64,000 nt of DNA, taken from DT-110 sp964342305 (GTDB taxonomy: Bacteria > Bacteroidota > Bacteroidia > Chitinophagales > Saprospiraceae). Under the pieces are notes generated by a model. The model worked only from the letters and a program-made list of their open reading frames with translations, made no database searches and was not told where the DNA came from. The stretch is taken from contig CAYFGK010000003.1 of assembly GCA_964342305.1 (NCBI GenBank), forward strand, positions 47,410-111,409, in the 5' to 3' direction. Below are positions 41,690 to 50,247 of the stretch, piece by piece; position 1 is the first letter of the stretch; each line of letters starts with the position of its first letter. A program made the position numbers and the translations under genes.

Positions 41690-42363
41690 CTTTTGACAGC
41701 CCGGGTCATCTCGCGTTTGCCGGGAGGTCCTTGCAAGGTTTCCACCTCAAAACCCAGGCCCTTGAGGGCTCTTTTAAATGCGCCCTTAGCGCAATAGGTC
41801 ACCAAAATACCCCCCGGTACCAAGGCCCGTTGCATGCGTTCCATTACGGGTTCCTCCCACAATTCTGGTTGAGCCGACGGTGCGAAAGCATCGTAGTAGA
41901 TCACATCAAACCGTTCTTCGAAATCGACCGACTGGATATCCATTTGGTGCTTGAACAACTCAAAGTCGGGGGTGATGGAATGCCATTCGCCCCAAGAGCA
42001 TTGGTGCATCGCTTCAAACCACTCCTTTTCCTCCTCGGTAGCTGGAACTTCTTCCGTATAATTCAATTGCTTCACCTTTTCCTCCTGCATCGGAAACTTT
42101 TCGACGGCATCATAACGCACCGTCAGGTTGCGTTTATGACTCTCCAGAAGGGTAAGGTAGGCATTCAGGCCGGTTCCGAAGCCGACATCCAGGATATGCA
42201 GGTTCGTCTTTTTAAGGGCCTGTTGAAACAAGCCGGCCTCGATAAAAACGTGCCTTGTTTCCTGTATGGCACCATATTTCGAATGGTAGGAAACACCAAA
42301 TTGGTGGGAAAGGACGGAATGTGACCCATCCTGTGTTTCAAAAATCTCAAGCTCACTCATCAC
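41686..42363 (-). CDS. mnmD: tRNA 5-methylaminomethyl-2-thiouridine methyltransferase MnmD
   Basis: The protein has 225 residues. ILDVGFGTGLNAYLTLLES is the SAM-binding motif and DVIYYDAFAPSAQPELWEEPVMERM the family signature of the DUF752/MnmD methyltransferase, followed by ALVPGGILVTYCAKGAFKRALKGLGFEVE. It is the stand-alone methyltransferase form without the MnmC oxidase domain and should make the final methylation at wobble U34 of some tRNAs. It converges with the AP2 gene, their stops overlapping by 3 nt. Confidence 0.94.
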   Translation of the reverse strand: MMSELEIFETQDGSHSVLSHQFGVSYHSKYGAIQETRHVFIEAGLFQQALKKTNLHILDVGFGTGLNAYLTLLESHKRNLTVRYDAVEKFPMQEEKVKQLNYTEEVPATEEEKEWFEAMHQCSWGEWHSITPDFELFKHQMDIQSVDFEERFDVIYYDAFAPSAQPELWEEPVMERMQRALVPGGILVTYCAKGAFKRALKGLGFEVETLQGPPGKREMTRAVKS

Positions 42364-42457
42364 GCAGTTCGTTCAAGTTGGGGTGTAGTATCTAAGGCCT
42401 CTGTAAAAGAGAGGCTATTATAGGACGGTAGTAGGGGGTAAGATGTTTGGTGTGTGC

Positions 42458-42616
42458 TTAAAAAAGCAGATTGGAAGCTGTTTGCAGCAGGACATTAAAG
42501 GCATCCTCTACCGAAAAGTTAGTTGGGCAGCCGTATCCCCGGTTACAGGAAGAAAGGACAACCATTCCCAGCATAGCGATTAATGTAGTTGCAGAACGGC
42601 GGTTTTTGCGTGTCAT
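42458..42616 (-). CDS. Tiny lipoprotein of 52 residues
   Basis: The ATG at 42616 begins MTRKNRRSATTLIAMLGMVV, a positively charged start and hydrophobic stretch, followed by the lipobox LSSC (Cys24). The 28-residue mature part is NRGYGCPTNFSVEDAFNVLL and ends QTASNLLF, with a second Cys in YGCPTNF. The stop is TAA at 42458-42460. It lies in a 494-nt spacer between mnmD and pdhB and is easily missed. The complete signal peptide makes a real gene likely; the function is unknown. Confidence 0.7.
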   Translation of the reverse strand: MTRKNRRSATTLIAMLGMVVLSSCNRGYGCPTNFSVEDAFNVLLQTASNLLF

Positions 42617-42785
42617 GTCAATCGATTTGGATGAATGTTCAGGTTGCTAGCCTAACGCCTCTTCGGGCCTAACTATTTTATTTCAATGGACAAAGTTAAT
42701 CAATCCTGATCAAAAACATTCCATCCTGTGGCAGGTTTACCAGTTAAGTGGTCTTGTGGGTAGGCGATCGGATACACACAATGCA

Positions 42786-42815
42786 TTGCCCATACCATCA
42801 ATTTTACTATTTTTG
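42786..42815 (+). promoter_or_regulatory. Bacteroidota-type promoter of pdhB
   Basis: TTGC (42786-42789), an 18-nt spacer and TATTTTTG (42808-42815) fit the TTTG-N19-TAnnTTTG pattern. The box lies 42 nt upstream of the pdhB ATG. Confidence 0.6.
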
Positions 42816-42857
42816 CCGCATAATACTGATGGCAATTACAAACGATAAACACGGATT

Positions 42858-43844
42858 ATGTCTAGAGAATTAGCGCTGCGCGACGCCCTCAACGAAGCAA
42901 TGTCGGAAGAAATGCGTCGGGATAAGGACGTCTTCATCATGGGTGAAGAGGTCGCTGAATACAACGGTGCCTATAAAGTAACCAAAGGCATGTTGGATGA
43001 ATTTGGTCCCAAACGCGTTATCGATACCCCCATTGCGGAGCTCGGCTTCGCCGGCATTGGTGTCGGCGCGGCGATGAACGGTCTGCGTCCGATCGTCGAA
43101 TTCATGACCTGGAACTTTGCCGTTCTGGCTTTCGATCAGATCGTTAATAATGCCGCAAAAACGCTCAGCCAGTCTGCCGGACAATATAAATGCCCCATCG
43201 TTTTCCGCGGTCCTTCTGGAGCAGCGGGTCAGTTAGCTCAGCAACACAGCCAAACTTTCGAAAGCTGGTTGGCCAATGTTCCCGGCCTGAAAGTAATCTC
43301 CTGCGTGGACCCGGCCGATGCCAAAGGACTGCTCAAATCGGCTATTCGCGATAACGATCCGGTATGTATGATGGAATCCGAACTGATGTACGGCCATAAG
43401 GGTGTAGTTCCTGAAGGAGACGACCTGCTGGTACCCATCGGTAAAGCAGCCATCCGAAAGGAAGGAACGGATGTAACTATCGTTAGCTTTAACAAAATGG
43501 CCCTGACCTGTCTCGATGCCGTAGAAGCACTCGAGAAAGAAGGCATCAATGCCGAGATCATCGATTTGCGTACTATCCGTCCGCTCGACCACGCCACCAT
43601 CGTGGAATCCGTCAAGAAAACCAACCGTCTTGTCGTGGTTGATGAATCCTGGCCGTTCGCTGGTGTTTCCGCAGAGATCGCCTACGAAATACAGAAGTAT
43701 GCCTTCGATTACCTCGACGCTCCCGTAACCCGTGTAAACAGCGCCGATACGTCGCTTCCGTATGCACCCACCCTCGTCGATGAATACCTCCCAAATGTGG
43801 AGAAGATCGTCAAGGCGGTGAAGGAGGTTTCTTATCAGGTGTGA
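42858..43844 (+). CDS. pdhB: Pyruvate dehydrogenase complex E1 beta subunit
   Basis: The protein has 328 residues. It starts SRELALRDALNEAMSEEMRRDKDVFIMGEEVAEYNGAYKVTKG, with the conserved GEEV near the thiamine diphosphate site and VIDTPIAELGFAGIGVGAAM following. FRGPSGAAGQLAQQHSQ and the transketolase C-terminal domain (IDLRTIRPLDHATIVESVKKTNRLVVVDE) complete the picture. It needs an E1 alpha partner, which is not next to it. It has its own promoter at 42786-42815. Confidence 0.95.
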   Translation: MSRELALRDALNEAMSEEMRRDKDVFIMGEEVAEYNGAYKVTKGMLDEFGPKRVIDTPIAELGFAGIGVGAAMNGLRPIVEFMTWNFAVLAFDQIVNNAAKTLSQSAGQYKCPIVFRGPSGAAGQLAQQHSQTFESWLANVPGLKVISCVDPADAKGLLKSAIRDNDPVCMMESELMYGHKGVVPEGDDLLVPIGKAAIRKEGTDVTIVSFNKMALTCLDAVEALEKEGINAEIIDLRTIRPLDHATIVESVKKTNRLVVVDESWPFAGVSAEIAYEIQKYAFDYLDAPVTRVNSADTSLPYAPTLVDEYLPNVEKIVKAVKEVSYQV

Positions 43845-43847
43845 GGT

Positions 43848-43998
43848 TATAGGTTTGAGGTCTGAGGTGTGAGGTTTGAGGTAGGTTATAGGTCAGGTGC
43901 CAGGAATTTGGAACCCGGCAATCGATATACCTCGAACCTATAACCAGACCTACATCCTATCCCCAAACCCCAAACCTCAAACCTCAAACCTCAAACCT
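43848..43998. repeat. GGTTTGAG/CTCAAACC word palindrome before the desaturase
   Basis: The left part repeats GGTTATAGGTTTGAGG words, the right part CCAAACCTCAAACC words, so the halves pair imperfectly. The right arm ends 8 nt before the desaturase ATG, covering its ribosome-binding region. Confidence 0.75.
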
Positions 43999-44005
43999 GA
44001 TTTTT

Positions 44006-44974
44006 ATGCAGCAAATTCCTGTCCACCAGTTTTTGACCCGGGAGGAGCGCCGCGATCTATTGCAAAAGAACGATTGGCGTGCCGCTTTCGAAATATTCCA
44101 AACCTGGTTTTGGATTGCTGTTGCCTTTGCCCTGGTCTACGTTTGGCCCAACGTTTTGACGGTCATCGTTGCCTTGTTTATCCTTGGGGGTAAGCAGTTG
44201 GCTTGTGCGATCATCATGCACGACACCTCGCACCGGTCGATGTTCTCTAATCCAAGGGTGAATGATTGGGTAGGGAAGTGGCTGGGTGCTTATCCCATCT
44301 TCAACGATATGCTGCGGTACCGTCCGTACCACATCCAACACCATTTGCATACCGGCCTGGAGGCGGATCCGGATCTCCTGCTCACCAAAGGCTATCCGGC
44401 CGGACAGAAAAGCATGATCCGTAAATGGATACGTGACCTCAGCGGTCGTACCGGCCTGCGGGGACAGATCGGCCTCTTTCTCATGCACATCGATTATCTC
44501 CAGTACAATCTGGGCAATAAGGTAGAACGACACCTGAAAGCCGGCGACTGGAAACACCACCTGCGCTCCGCCGTCCGTCACTTGCCCGGTCCGATCCTGG
44601 CCAATGCTATCCTGTTTGGCATCTTCTGGCTCATTGGCGCGCCCTGGCTCTACCTGTTGTGGGTAGGGGCCCTGATCACCACCTTTCAGTTCAGCACCCG
44701 CGTTCGCTCCATTGCGGAGCACGCCATGAGCGACCAGCCCACCGACCCGCTGCACAATACTCGCACCACCTACGCCAACTGGCTGGAGCGTATGCTCTTC
44801 GCACCCCACCACGTAAATTACCACATGGAGCACCACCTGCTTATGACCGTTCCATCGTACAATCTACCCCGCATGCACCGTTTGCTGTTGCAAAAGGGGT
44901 TCTATGAGAAGTACAGCATGTTGGAGCGGGGATACCTGCCTATTCTTCGCAAGGCGATGTCGTCTTCTCACTAA
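44006..44974 (+). CDS. Fatty acid desaturase family membrane protein
   Basis: The protein has 322 residues with several membrane helices. Three histidine boxes of the di-iron desaturases are present: HDTSHRS (near 74), HIQHHLH (near 110) and HHVNYHMEHH (near 272). It probably inserts a double bond or hydroxyl group in acyl chains or carotenoid-like lipids at the membrane. The leader is a word-palindrome arm that may mask the ribosome-binding site. Confidence 0.92.
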   Translation: MQQIPVHQFLTREERRDLLQKNDWRAAFEIFQTWFWIAVAFALVYVWPNVLTVIVALFILGGKQLACAIIMHDTSHRSMFSNPRVNDWVGKWLGAYPIFNDMLRYRPYHIQHHLHTGLEADPDLLLTKGYPAGQKSMIRKWIRDLSGRTGLRGQIGLFLMHIDYLQYNLGNKVERHLKAGDWKHHLRSAVRHLPGPILANAILFGIFWLIGAPWLYLLWVGALITTFQFSTRVRSIAEHAMSDQPTDPLHNTRTTYANWLERMLFAPHHVNYHMEHHLLMTVPSYNLPRMHRLLLQKGFYEKYSMLERGYLPILRKAMSSSH

Positions 44975-45015
44975 ACTGTTTCAAACGAATTTTAATTTGC
45001 TGAATGAGTCAGTGT

Positions 45016-45068
45016 TCAGTGCTAAGTGCTCAATGAGTCCTGTCCTGTAATTGAGCACTTAGCACTGA
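45016..45068. repeat. Perfect 19-bp intergenic hairpin
   Basis: TCAGTGCTAAGTGCTCAAT (45016-45034) pairs perfectly with ATTGAGCACTTAGCACTGA (45050-45068) around a 15-nt loop. It lies after the desaturase stop and before the radical SAM gene and is followed by TTTAGCATTTGG. Confidence 0.85.
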
Positions 45069-45124
45069 TCATTTAGCATTTGGATAAAAACACAATTTGT
45101 TTTATCTTTCGATAAAATAAAACA

Positions 45125-46156
45125 ATGACCTACCAAAAGGGGAGGGGCGCCCAGTTTAACCCCGCCAACCGGTTCGAATCGACGATTGCGGACGATGGAG
45201 CTACGGAGCCGGATAAGGCCACCAAATACACCATCGTGTATCCCAAGAACATCTTGAACAAGGTAAACAGCCCGGATATCGGCATGGCCTGGTCCATGAA
45301 CCCGTATCAGGGGTGTGAACACGGGTGTGTATACTGCTACGCACGCAATACACATAACTACTGGGGCTATAGTGCCGGCCTGGACTTTGAACAGCAGATA
45401 TTGGTTAAGAAGAACGCCCCGGAATTGTTGGAAAAGAAGCTACGCAGTCCTAAATGGGAAGCTGCTGCCATCATGTTATCCGGTAATACCGATTGCTACC
45501 AACCGGCGGAAAAGGAATTCAGGATTACCCGCAGCTTGTTGGAGGTACTATGGCGCTACCGGCATCCGGTAGGGGTGATCACCAAGAATAGTCTGATCCT
45601 GCGTGATCTGGATATTTTGGAGAAGTTGGCCAGCAAAAATCTGGTTCGGGCATCCGTATCACTGACCACTTTAAGTGAAGATACCCGCCGTATTTTGGAG
45701 CCGCGTACCGCCACCGCTGAGCAGCGCCTGCGGACCATTCGCGAGCTGAGTTCGGCGGGCGTTAGCGTAAATGTGATGCTGGCGCCCATCATCCCGGGCC
45801 TCAACGATCACGAGATCATTCCCATGGCCGAGGCCGCAGCTGAGGCCGGGGCCGTATCTATGGCCTCTACGGTAGTCCGACTCAACGGCGACGTAAGCGA
45901 GATCTTCGAAGACTGGGCCCGGCGTACCATTCCGGCCCGTGCCGACCGCGTGCTAAATCGTATCCGCGATTGCCACGGCGGCAACCTCAACGATAGTCGC
46001 TTTGGCACCCGGATGCGCGGAGAAGGCAAAATTGCCGACGTCATCCATCAGCAAATGAGTCTGGCCAGAGCACGATTTTTTGCGGGCAGAGAGAAATCGG
46101 GATACAACCTGGATATGCATCGGGACTTTAAGACGCCGCAGATGCGGTTATTTTAA
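45125..46156 (+). CDS. PA0069-type radical SAM protein
   Basis: The protein has 343 residues. The iron-sulfur motif CEHGCVYC (CxxxCxxC) is in YQGCEHGCVYCYARNTHNYW. IMLSGNTDCYQPAEKEFRITRSLLEVL, GVITKNSLILRDLDIL and VNVMLAPIIPGLNDHEI follow the family fold, related to spore photoproduct lyase. It binds a 4Fe-4S cluster and SAM; the substrate is not known. It starts 57 nt after the 19-bp hairpin. Confidence 0.92.
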   Translation: MTYQKGRGAQFNPANRFESTIADDGATEPDKATKYTIVYPKNILNKVNSPDIGMAWSMNPYQGCEHGCVYCYARNTHNYWGYSAGLDFEQQILVKKNAPELLEKKLRSPKWEAAAIMLSGNTDCYQPAEKEFRITRSLLEVLWRYRHPVGVITKNSLILRDLDILEKLASKNLVRASVSLTTLSEDTRRILEPRTATAEQRLRTIRELSSAGVSVNVMLAPIIPGLNDHEIIPMAEAAAEAGAVSMASTVVRLNGDVSEIFEDWARRTIPARADRVLNRIRDCHGGNLNDSRFGTRMRGEGKIADVIHQQMSLARARFFAGREKSGYNLDMHRDFKTPQMRLF

Positions 46157-46245
46157 CCATCAGCGTTGAGGTGAACGAACACGATTAACGGGGTGAAATG
46201 TTGAATGCTAAATGATCAATGTTGAATTATTCGATCTTCTCGCTT

Positions 46246-46259
46246 GGCTTTCGCCAAAA
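46246..46259 (-). repeat. GNRA mini-hairpin, GAAA loop
   Basis: Reads TTTT-GGC-GAAA-GCC on the minus strand, intergenic, next to the hairpin array at 46287-46417. Confidence 0.85.
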
Positions 46260-46286
46260 GGAAAGCCATTTTAGAAACAACTGTAT

Positions 46287-46417
46287 GGCCGAGCCAGAGG
46301 CTCAGCCACCAATCTGTCTTTATACTAATAGGAAGCTTGCTTCCGGTCCAAAAAAGAGCCCGTACGGGCGATTGGTCTAAAAACGAGCCCGAATAGGGCG
46401 AGTGGTCTTACTTAGAC
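46287..46417. repeat. Hairpin array, left of the flavin reductase gene
   Basis: Four consecutive units carry a small hairpin each: GAGCCAGAGGCTC, GGAAGCTTGCTTCC (46331-46344), GCCCGTACGGGC (within 46356-46384) and GCCCGAATAGGGC (within 46385-46417). Units end in similar tails: GGTCCAAAAAA, GGTCTAAAAAC, GGTCTTAC. Unit size is about 25-45 nt. The last unit overlaps the 3' end of the reductase gene. Confidence 0.7.
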
Positions 46418-46927
46418 GATCCCACCGTAATGCTTACTGGTTTCCCATTCGTGTAATGGCATCGCTTCCGGTTCACGTAATTCGTGATTGACGACCTTCC
46501 CGACGAAAAGGACATGGTCCCCCTCGGTCTTGATAACATCGGCCACTTCGCATTCGATGTAGCCCAGACATTTATCGAGAATGGGTGAGTCAGTTTTCAT
46601 GCCGTTGAGGAAGGAATAGCCATTGATCTTTTGGCCGTTTACGGAGCTATCCTTAGCAAAATCGTTGATCATATCGCGATCATCTTTACCGAGCACATTG
46701 ATGGCGAAGCGATAGGCCTTGCCGATCGTTTCATTGAGGTCGCTATCCTTCTGAATGGCCATGGTGACCATGGGTGGTTCAAAACTGGATTGCATCACCC
46801 AGGAAACGGTACCGGTGGCTATATAGTCTTTTTCGCGGGTGTCCAGGTCATCGGCTTTAGCGCGAGTGGTGGCGATGTAAAAACCGTAGGTCAGTTTGTC
46901 GAGGATGTTTTCGGGAACGGTATGCAT
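46412..46927 (-). CDS. Flavin reductase family protein
   Basis: The protein has 171 residues. DKLTYGFYIATTRAKAD, GTVSWVMQSSFEPPMVTMAIQKDSDLNETI and FAINVLGKDDRDMINDFA follow the FMN-binding split-barrel of flavin reductases. LGYIECEVADVIKTEGDHVLFVGKVVNHELRE is the C-terminal sheet. It would reduce free flavin or bind FMN; it may serve the FAD monooxygenase at 47320-48420, which lies upstream on the same strand. Hairpin arrays lie on both sides of the gene. Confidence 0.9.
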   Translation of the reverse strand: MHTVPENILDKLTYGFYIATTRAKADDLDTREKDYIATGTVSWVMQSSFEPPMVTMAIQKDSDLNETIGKAYRFAINVLGKDDRDMINDFAKDSSVNGQKINGYSFLNGMKTDSPILDKCLGYIECEVADVIKTEGDHVLFVGKVVNHELREPEAMPLHEWETSKHYGGIV

Positions 46928-47319
46928 GGTGTTATTTGGTTTATTTGTTTAGTGCGTCTGTTGAACGAAAGTAGTGGAGTGATGTTCGGGAAGGGGAGAT
47001 TTGGGGATTTGGAGATTTGGAGATTTGGGGAGAGGGTGATTTGGAGAGTGGGGAAATTGGGGAGAGGGTGATTGATAGTTACTTCATGTTCTATGAATTG
47101 AATGAACCGTGTTCGTTGCTCAGTGCTCCATGGAAGATACAATGCTGAATGATGGATATGGAGTGTTATGCGGGAGCTGGCGCCTGAAGGAAGGTTGATC
47201 TGAAAGGTATTATCCGCTCGATCCAGAGGATCGAGCACCTGTCTTACTACCAAAAGGGAGCCTGCGACCGGTCTAATAGCGAAGGACGACCCGGCCTGAG
47301 CGGTCTAAAAACGAGGGAG
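46928..47319. other. 392-nt spacer with GA-rich words and hairpin array
   Basis: No gene is seen. The part nearest the flavin reductase (46995-47070) consists of GGAGATTTGGGGATTTGG words without C, 47095-47165 has AATGCTGAATGATGG words, and the rest is the hairpin array at 47215-47336. The leftward promoter of the flavin reductase gene should lie here. Confidence 0.55.
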
Positions 47320-47336
47320 CTAGCGACCGAGTGATC
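47215..47336. repeat. Hairpin array, right of the flavin reductase gene
   Basis: CTCGATCCAGAGGATCGAG is a perfect 8-bp hairpin with an AGA loop. Units of ~27-31 nt follow: 47257-47283 ends ACCGGTCTAATAGCGAA, 47284-47314 ends GCGGTCTAAAAACGA, and 47315-47336 is a shortened unit. The same tails occur in the array at 46287-46417. The last units overlap the 3' end of the monooxygenase gene. Confidence 0.7.
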
Positions 47337-48420
47337 TTTCCACTTCCCGGACGGTTTTGCGGGCCGAACGGCCCACGCCGATCATGGTGGCCGACGCAAA
47401 ACCCGTCCAATTACCGTAACCGACCAGCCAGAGATTATCGATCTCCGTGGCTTTAGTGCCCTTGGTTTGGATACGTCCGCGCTGGTCGCGGGGCACCAAC
47501 CCTTCCAGATGGTCCGTTGCATAATGGAACCCCGTGCACCAGATCAGCGTATCGTACTGCTCCCGGCGATCATCTTGCCAGACTACACCGTCTTCGGTGA
47601 TCTCCCGGATCTGACCGTGGCTGATCAGGTGGCCATCCCGGAAGGCCTGGCGAATAGATGGTACCAATACGATATTCCCCAGGTTCAGCTTAGAGGTATC
47701 GAAGGTTTCTCCCTTTTGCTCGGCATAGTATTTGGCGGAGGCCACGTTGAATAATACTCGTCCGTCCACATCCTCTGGTAGGAAATCGGGCTCATCTTTA
47801 GTGGCCCAATGAGCAGCCGTTGTGTGGGGTACAAGATCAGCCAGTATCTGGGCACCCGAATTCCCCTCACCGATCACGAGCACCCGTTTTTCCCGAAAGG
47901 GAAGGGGCGATCGATAAAAAGCAGAGTGGAGTTGCCTGCCGGCAAAAAGGCCACAGCCCGGGATATCGGGAATGTAGGGAGCTTGCCAGGTGCCGGTAGC
48001 CGAGATCAGGGCCCGGCAACTAAACAATCCATCGGACGTTTCCAGGCGAAACAAATTGTTTTCCCGCCTTACGGAATGTACATCCACCGGCCTGCGAATC
48101 GGCAATTCGTATCTCGCTTCGTATTGTCGAAGGTACTCCAGCACCTCGTCCCGCGTAGGGTAGGGGCCTTTGCTTTTTGGCATCAGCCAACCCGGTAAAG
48201 AACTGTACTGTGCTGGCGAAAAGGTGGTCAGGGAATCCCAGGTATGTTGCCAGGCTCCGCCCGATTCTTCCTGTGCGTCCAGCATGAGCCAATCGAGATC
48301 CAGCCTGCGCAGGTAATACCCGCACGCCAAGGCCGATTGGCCACCGCCGATGATGATGACGTCTCTAATGGTTGTTTTTTCGCTCAGAACCTGATCGTTT
48401 GTATTTGCTATATTTTCCAA
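47320..48420 (-). CDS. Flavin-dependent monooxygenase/oxidoreductase (CzcO-like)
   Basis: The protein has 366 residues. Two dinucleotide-binding sites are visible: IIGGGQSALACGYYLRR (FAD) and VLVIGEGNSGAQIL (NADPH). LWCTGFHYATDHLEGL follows the ATG/FHxT-type hinge of flavin-containing monooxygenases, and VGYGNWTGFASATMIGVGRSA closes the FAD domain. It would hydroxylate or oxidise a small molecule; the substrate is unknown. A flavin reductase gene follows 392 nt downstream on the same strand, so they could form a two-component pair. Confidence 0.9.
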   Translation of the reverse strand: MENIANTNDQVLSEKTTIRDVIIIGGGQSALACGYYLRRLDLDWLMLDAQEESGGAWQHTWDSLTTFSPAQYSSLPGWLMPKSKGPYPTRDEVLEYLRQYEARYELPIRRPVDVHSVRRENNLFRLETSDGLFSCRALISATGTWQAPYIPDIPGCGLFAGRQLHSAFYRSPLPFREKRVLVIGEGNSGAQILADLVPHTTAAHWATKDEPDFLPEDVDGRVLFNVASAKYYAEQKGETFDTSKLNLGNIVLVPSIRQAFRDGHLISHGQIREITEDGVVWQDDRREQYDTLIWCTGFHYATDHLEGLVPRDQRGRIQTKGTKATEIDNLWLVGYGNWTGFASATMIGVGRSARKTVREVERSLGR

Positions 48421-48433
48421 TGAAAACGGATAG

Positions 48434-48532
48434 GGTAAGGTTCAAATTCAGGTTGAGGTTGAGGTTAAGGGAGTGAAACTCTGAACCTGAACCTTAACCT
48501 AAGCCTCAGTCTCAGCCTCACCCTCAACCTGA
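48434..48532. repeat. GGTTGAGG/CCTCAACC word palindrome
   Basis: GGTTCAAATTCAGGTTGAGG words on the left face CTGAACCTTAACCTAAGCC words on the right, with GGTTAAGG/CCTTAACC as the best-paired part. It lies between two leftward genes. Confidence 0.7.
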
Positions 48533-50233
48533 TCAATCCTTCTCATAGACGATCTTCCCACCCAGAATCGTATGGGTAAACCCGGCCTCGAGCCACTCAG
48601 CCGGTTCTGTCTCGAAGAGGTCGGTATCCAGGACAGCAATATCAGCCAATTTTCCTACTGTCAGCGTACCCTTGCGATCCTCTTCGAAGGCTCCGTAGGC
48701 GGCACCCCAGGTGTAGGCCCGTAGGGCTTCTTCCAGTGGAATACGTTGGTCGGGAAACCACCCTTCGGCAGGTTCTCCGTTGACGGTCTGGCGGGTGACG
48801 GCGGCATAAACACCCATGAGCGGATTAATCGGATAGTAGGAGGCATTGGTGCCCGGCCAATCCGACCCGAAGGAAAGGATGCATCCGTTTTGCTCCAGCG
48901 TACGAAAGGCGTAAGCTCCCTTACAGCGCTCGTAGCCGATACGCTCCTCCATCCAGCGCATATCGTCCGTAACGTGGTAAGGTTGTACTTCGGCCACCAC
49001 ATTGCGTCCCTGGAAGCGGGGAAAATCACCCGGGCTGATCACCTGGGCGTGTACGATCCGAAAACGCCGGTCCCGGGGACCGTTATAGGTATCCAGGGTG
49101 TCGAGGATATCGAGCAGGATGGAGTTGGCCTGATCACCGATCGCGTGGATCCGCAACTGGATGCCGGCACTGTCGGCCGAAAGGATCATATCCTTAAAAG
49201 ATCCCAGATCCTCCGAATATTCTCTCCAGCCACCGCGCCAACTGGCATTCTCAAGTATATTATCACTGTAGGGCTGAAAAAAGCGGGCGGTGCGGGCACC
49301 CATGATGCCGTCGATATGGGTTTTTAGGGTACCAAAGGCAATCATATCATCGCCGGCCGGACGTGGACCCTCCGGATGATCCCAATCGATCACCCAGCCC
49401 CATTCGGCCATATCTTTGTAGGCCGGTAATTCCGAAGGACTGAAATTGATCCGACAAGTAAGCTCACCCCGTTCGTTCAGGGATTGGTATAACTCCAATT
49501 GTTCGGGGCGTGACATATCCTGTACGGTCGTCACTCCGTATTTCCGGCATTCTTCCAAGGCACGGACGGTTTCCGCCATGCGCCGTTCGCGTGACTTTTC
49601 GGGGATCTGCTGCATGGCTTCGCGCAACACCGCACCTTCGAGCAAACCCGTTTCAGATTCCATATTCAGGAATTTAAGGGCCCGGGCATTCGCCAGGCCT
49701 TCTCCGCGATCGTAGCGGGTTATCAGCACCGGATGGTCGGGCGTCAGGTCATCGATCATATCGCGGTGTGGGGTGAAGGCTGCTTTCTCCGTATTACTGC
49801 CATCCGAACCCATGCCCCAGGCTTCGTAGGCACCCCAGTCTCCGCGGGTGATCCAGCTGCCTTTGGGCAGGCGTTGGGTGGTCTCCTGCATGCGTTCCCG
49901 CAAAAGCGTTTCGTCGTTGACATCCAGCAAATTGATCCCCAGCAGCAAGGCCCCGGCGGACCCAAAATGCACATGGGAGTCATTAAAGCCGGGAGTAGCA
50001 AGTTTGCCTTGCAAATCTATTTCTTCCTTCCCGGCGGGGGGATTTTCACCTTCCTGACCGAGAGCTGAGATCTTTCCATCGGTAACGGCGATCCAATTCG
50101 CCCAGGGGGTGGATGCATCACCGGTCCAGATCTTGCCATTTTTCAGGACCAGATCCACACTGGTATTCGGACTTGAGTCCCGTTGGCAGGAAAAGGCGAA
50201 CAGGAAGAGGAGGATGGGGAGGAGGTGCTTCAT
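48533..50233 (-). CDS. YtcJ-like amidohydrolase lipoprotein
   Basis: The protein has 566 residues, with a lipoprotein signal peptide and lipobox FAFSC (Cys about residue 16). Metal-binding motifs of the amidohydrolase superfamily are HVHFGSAG, KTHIDGIMGARTA, IRIHAIGDQAN and FGSDWPG. The small beta domain (VDLVLKNGKIWTGDASTPWA, and TLTVGKLADIAVLDTDLF at the end) is typical of the YtcJ/NfdA group. It would hydrolyse an amide or formamide on the envelope; the substrate is unknown. Confidence 0.92.
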   Translation of the reverse strand: MKHLLPILLFLFAFSCQRDSSPNTSVDLVLKNGKIWTGDASTPWANWIAVTDGKISALGQEGENPPAGKEEIDLQGKLATPGFNDSHVHFGSAGALLLGINLLDVNDETLLRERMQETTQRLPKGSWITRGDWGAYEAWGMGSDGSNTEKAAFTPHRDMIDDLTPDHPVLITRYDRGEGLANARALKFLNMESETGLLEGAVLREAMQQIPEKSRERRMAETVRALEECRKYGVTTVQDMSRPEQLELYQSLNERGELTCRINFSPSELPAYKDMAEWGWVIDWDHPEGPRPAGDDMIAFGTLKTHIDGIMGARTARFFQPYSDNILENASWRGGWREYSEDLGSFKDMILSADSAGIQLRIHAIGDQANSILLDILDTLDTYNGPRDRRFRIVHAQVISPGDFPRFQGRNVVAEVQPYHVTDDMRWMEERIGYERCKGAYAFRTLEQNGCILSFGSDWPGTNASYYPINPLMGVYAAVTRQTVNGEPAEGWFPDQRIPLEEALRAYTWGAAYGAFEEDRKGTLTVGKLADIAVLDTDLFETEPAEWLEAGFTHTILGGKIVYEKD

Positions 50234-50247
50234 GAATATCGTGGTTT

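Noticed and set aside
45165..45180. GGTTCGAATC, like a tRNA T-arm
   Set aside because: It lies in the radical SAM coding sequence and no cloverleaf can be drawn around it.
48901..48925. GGCGTAAGC in the amidohydrolase gene as a mini-hairpin
   Set aside because: No T-run precedes it and the last stem base does not pair.
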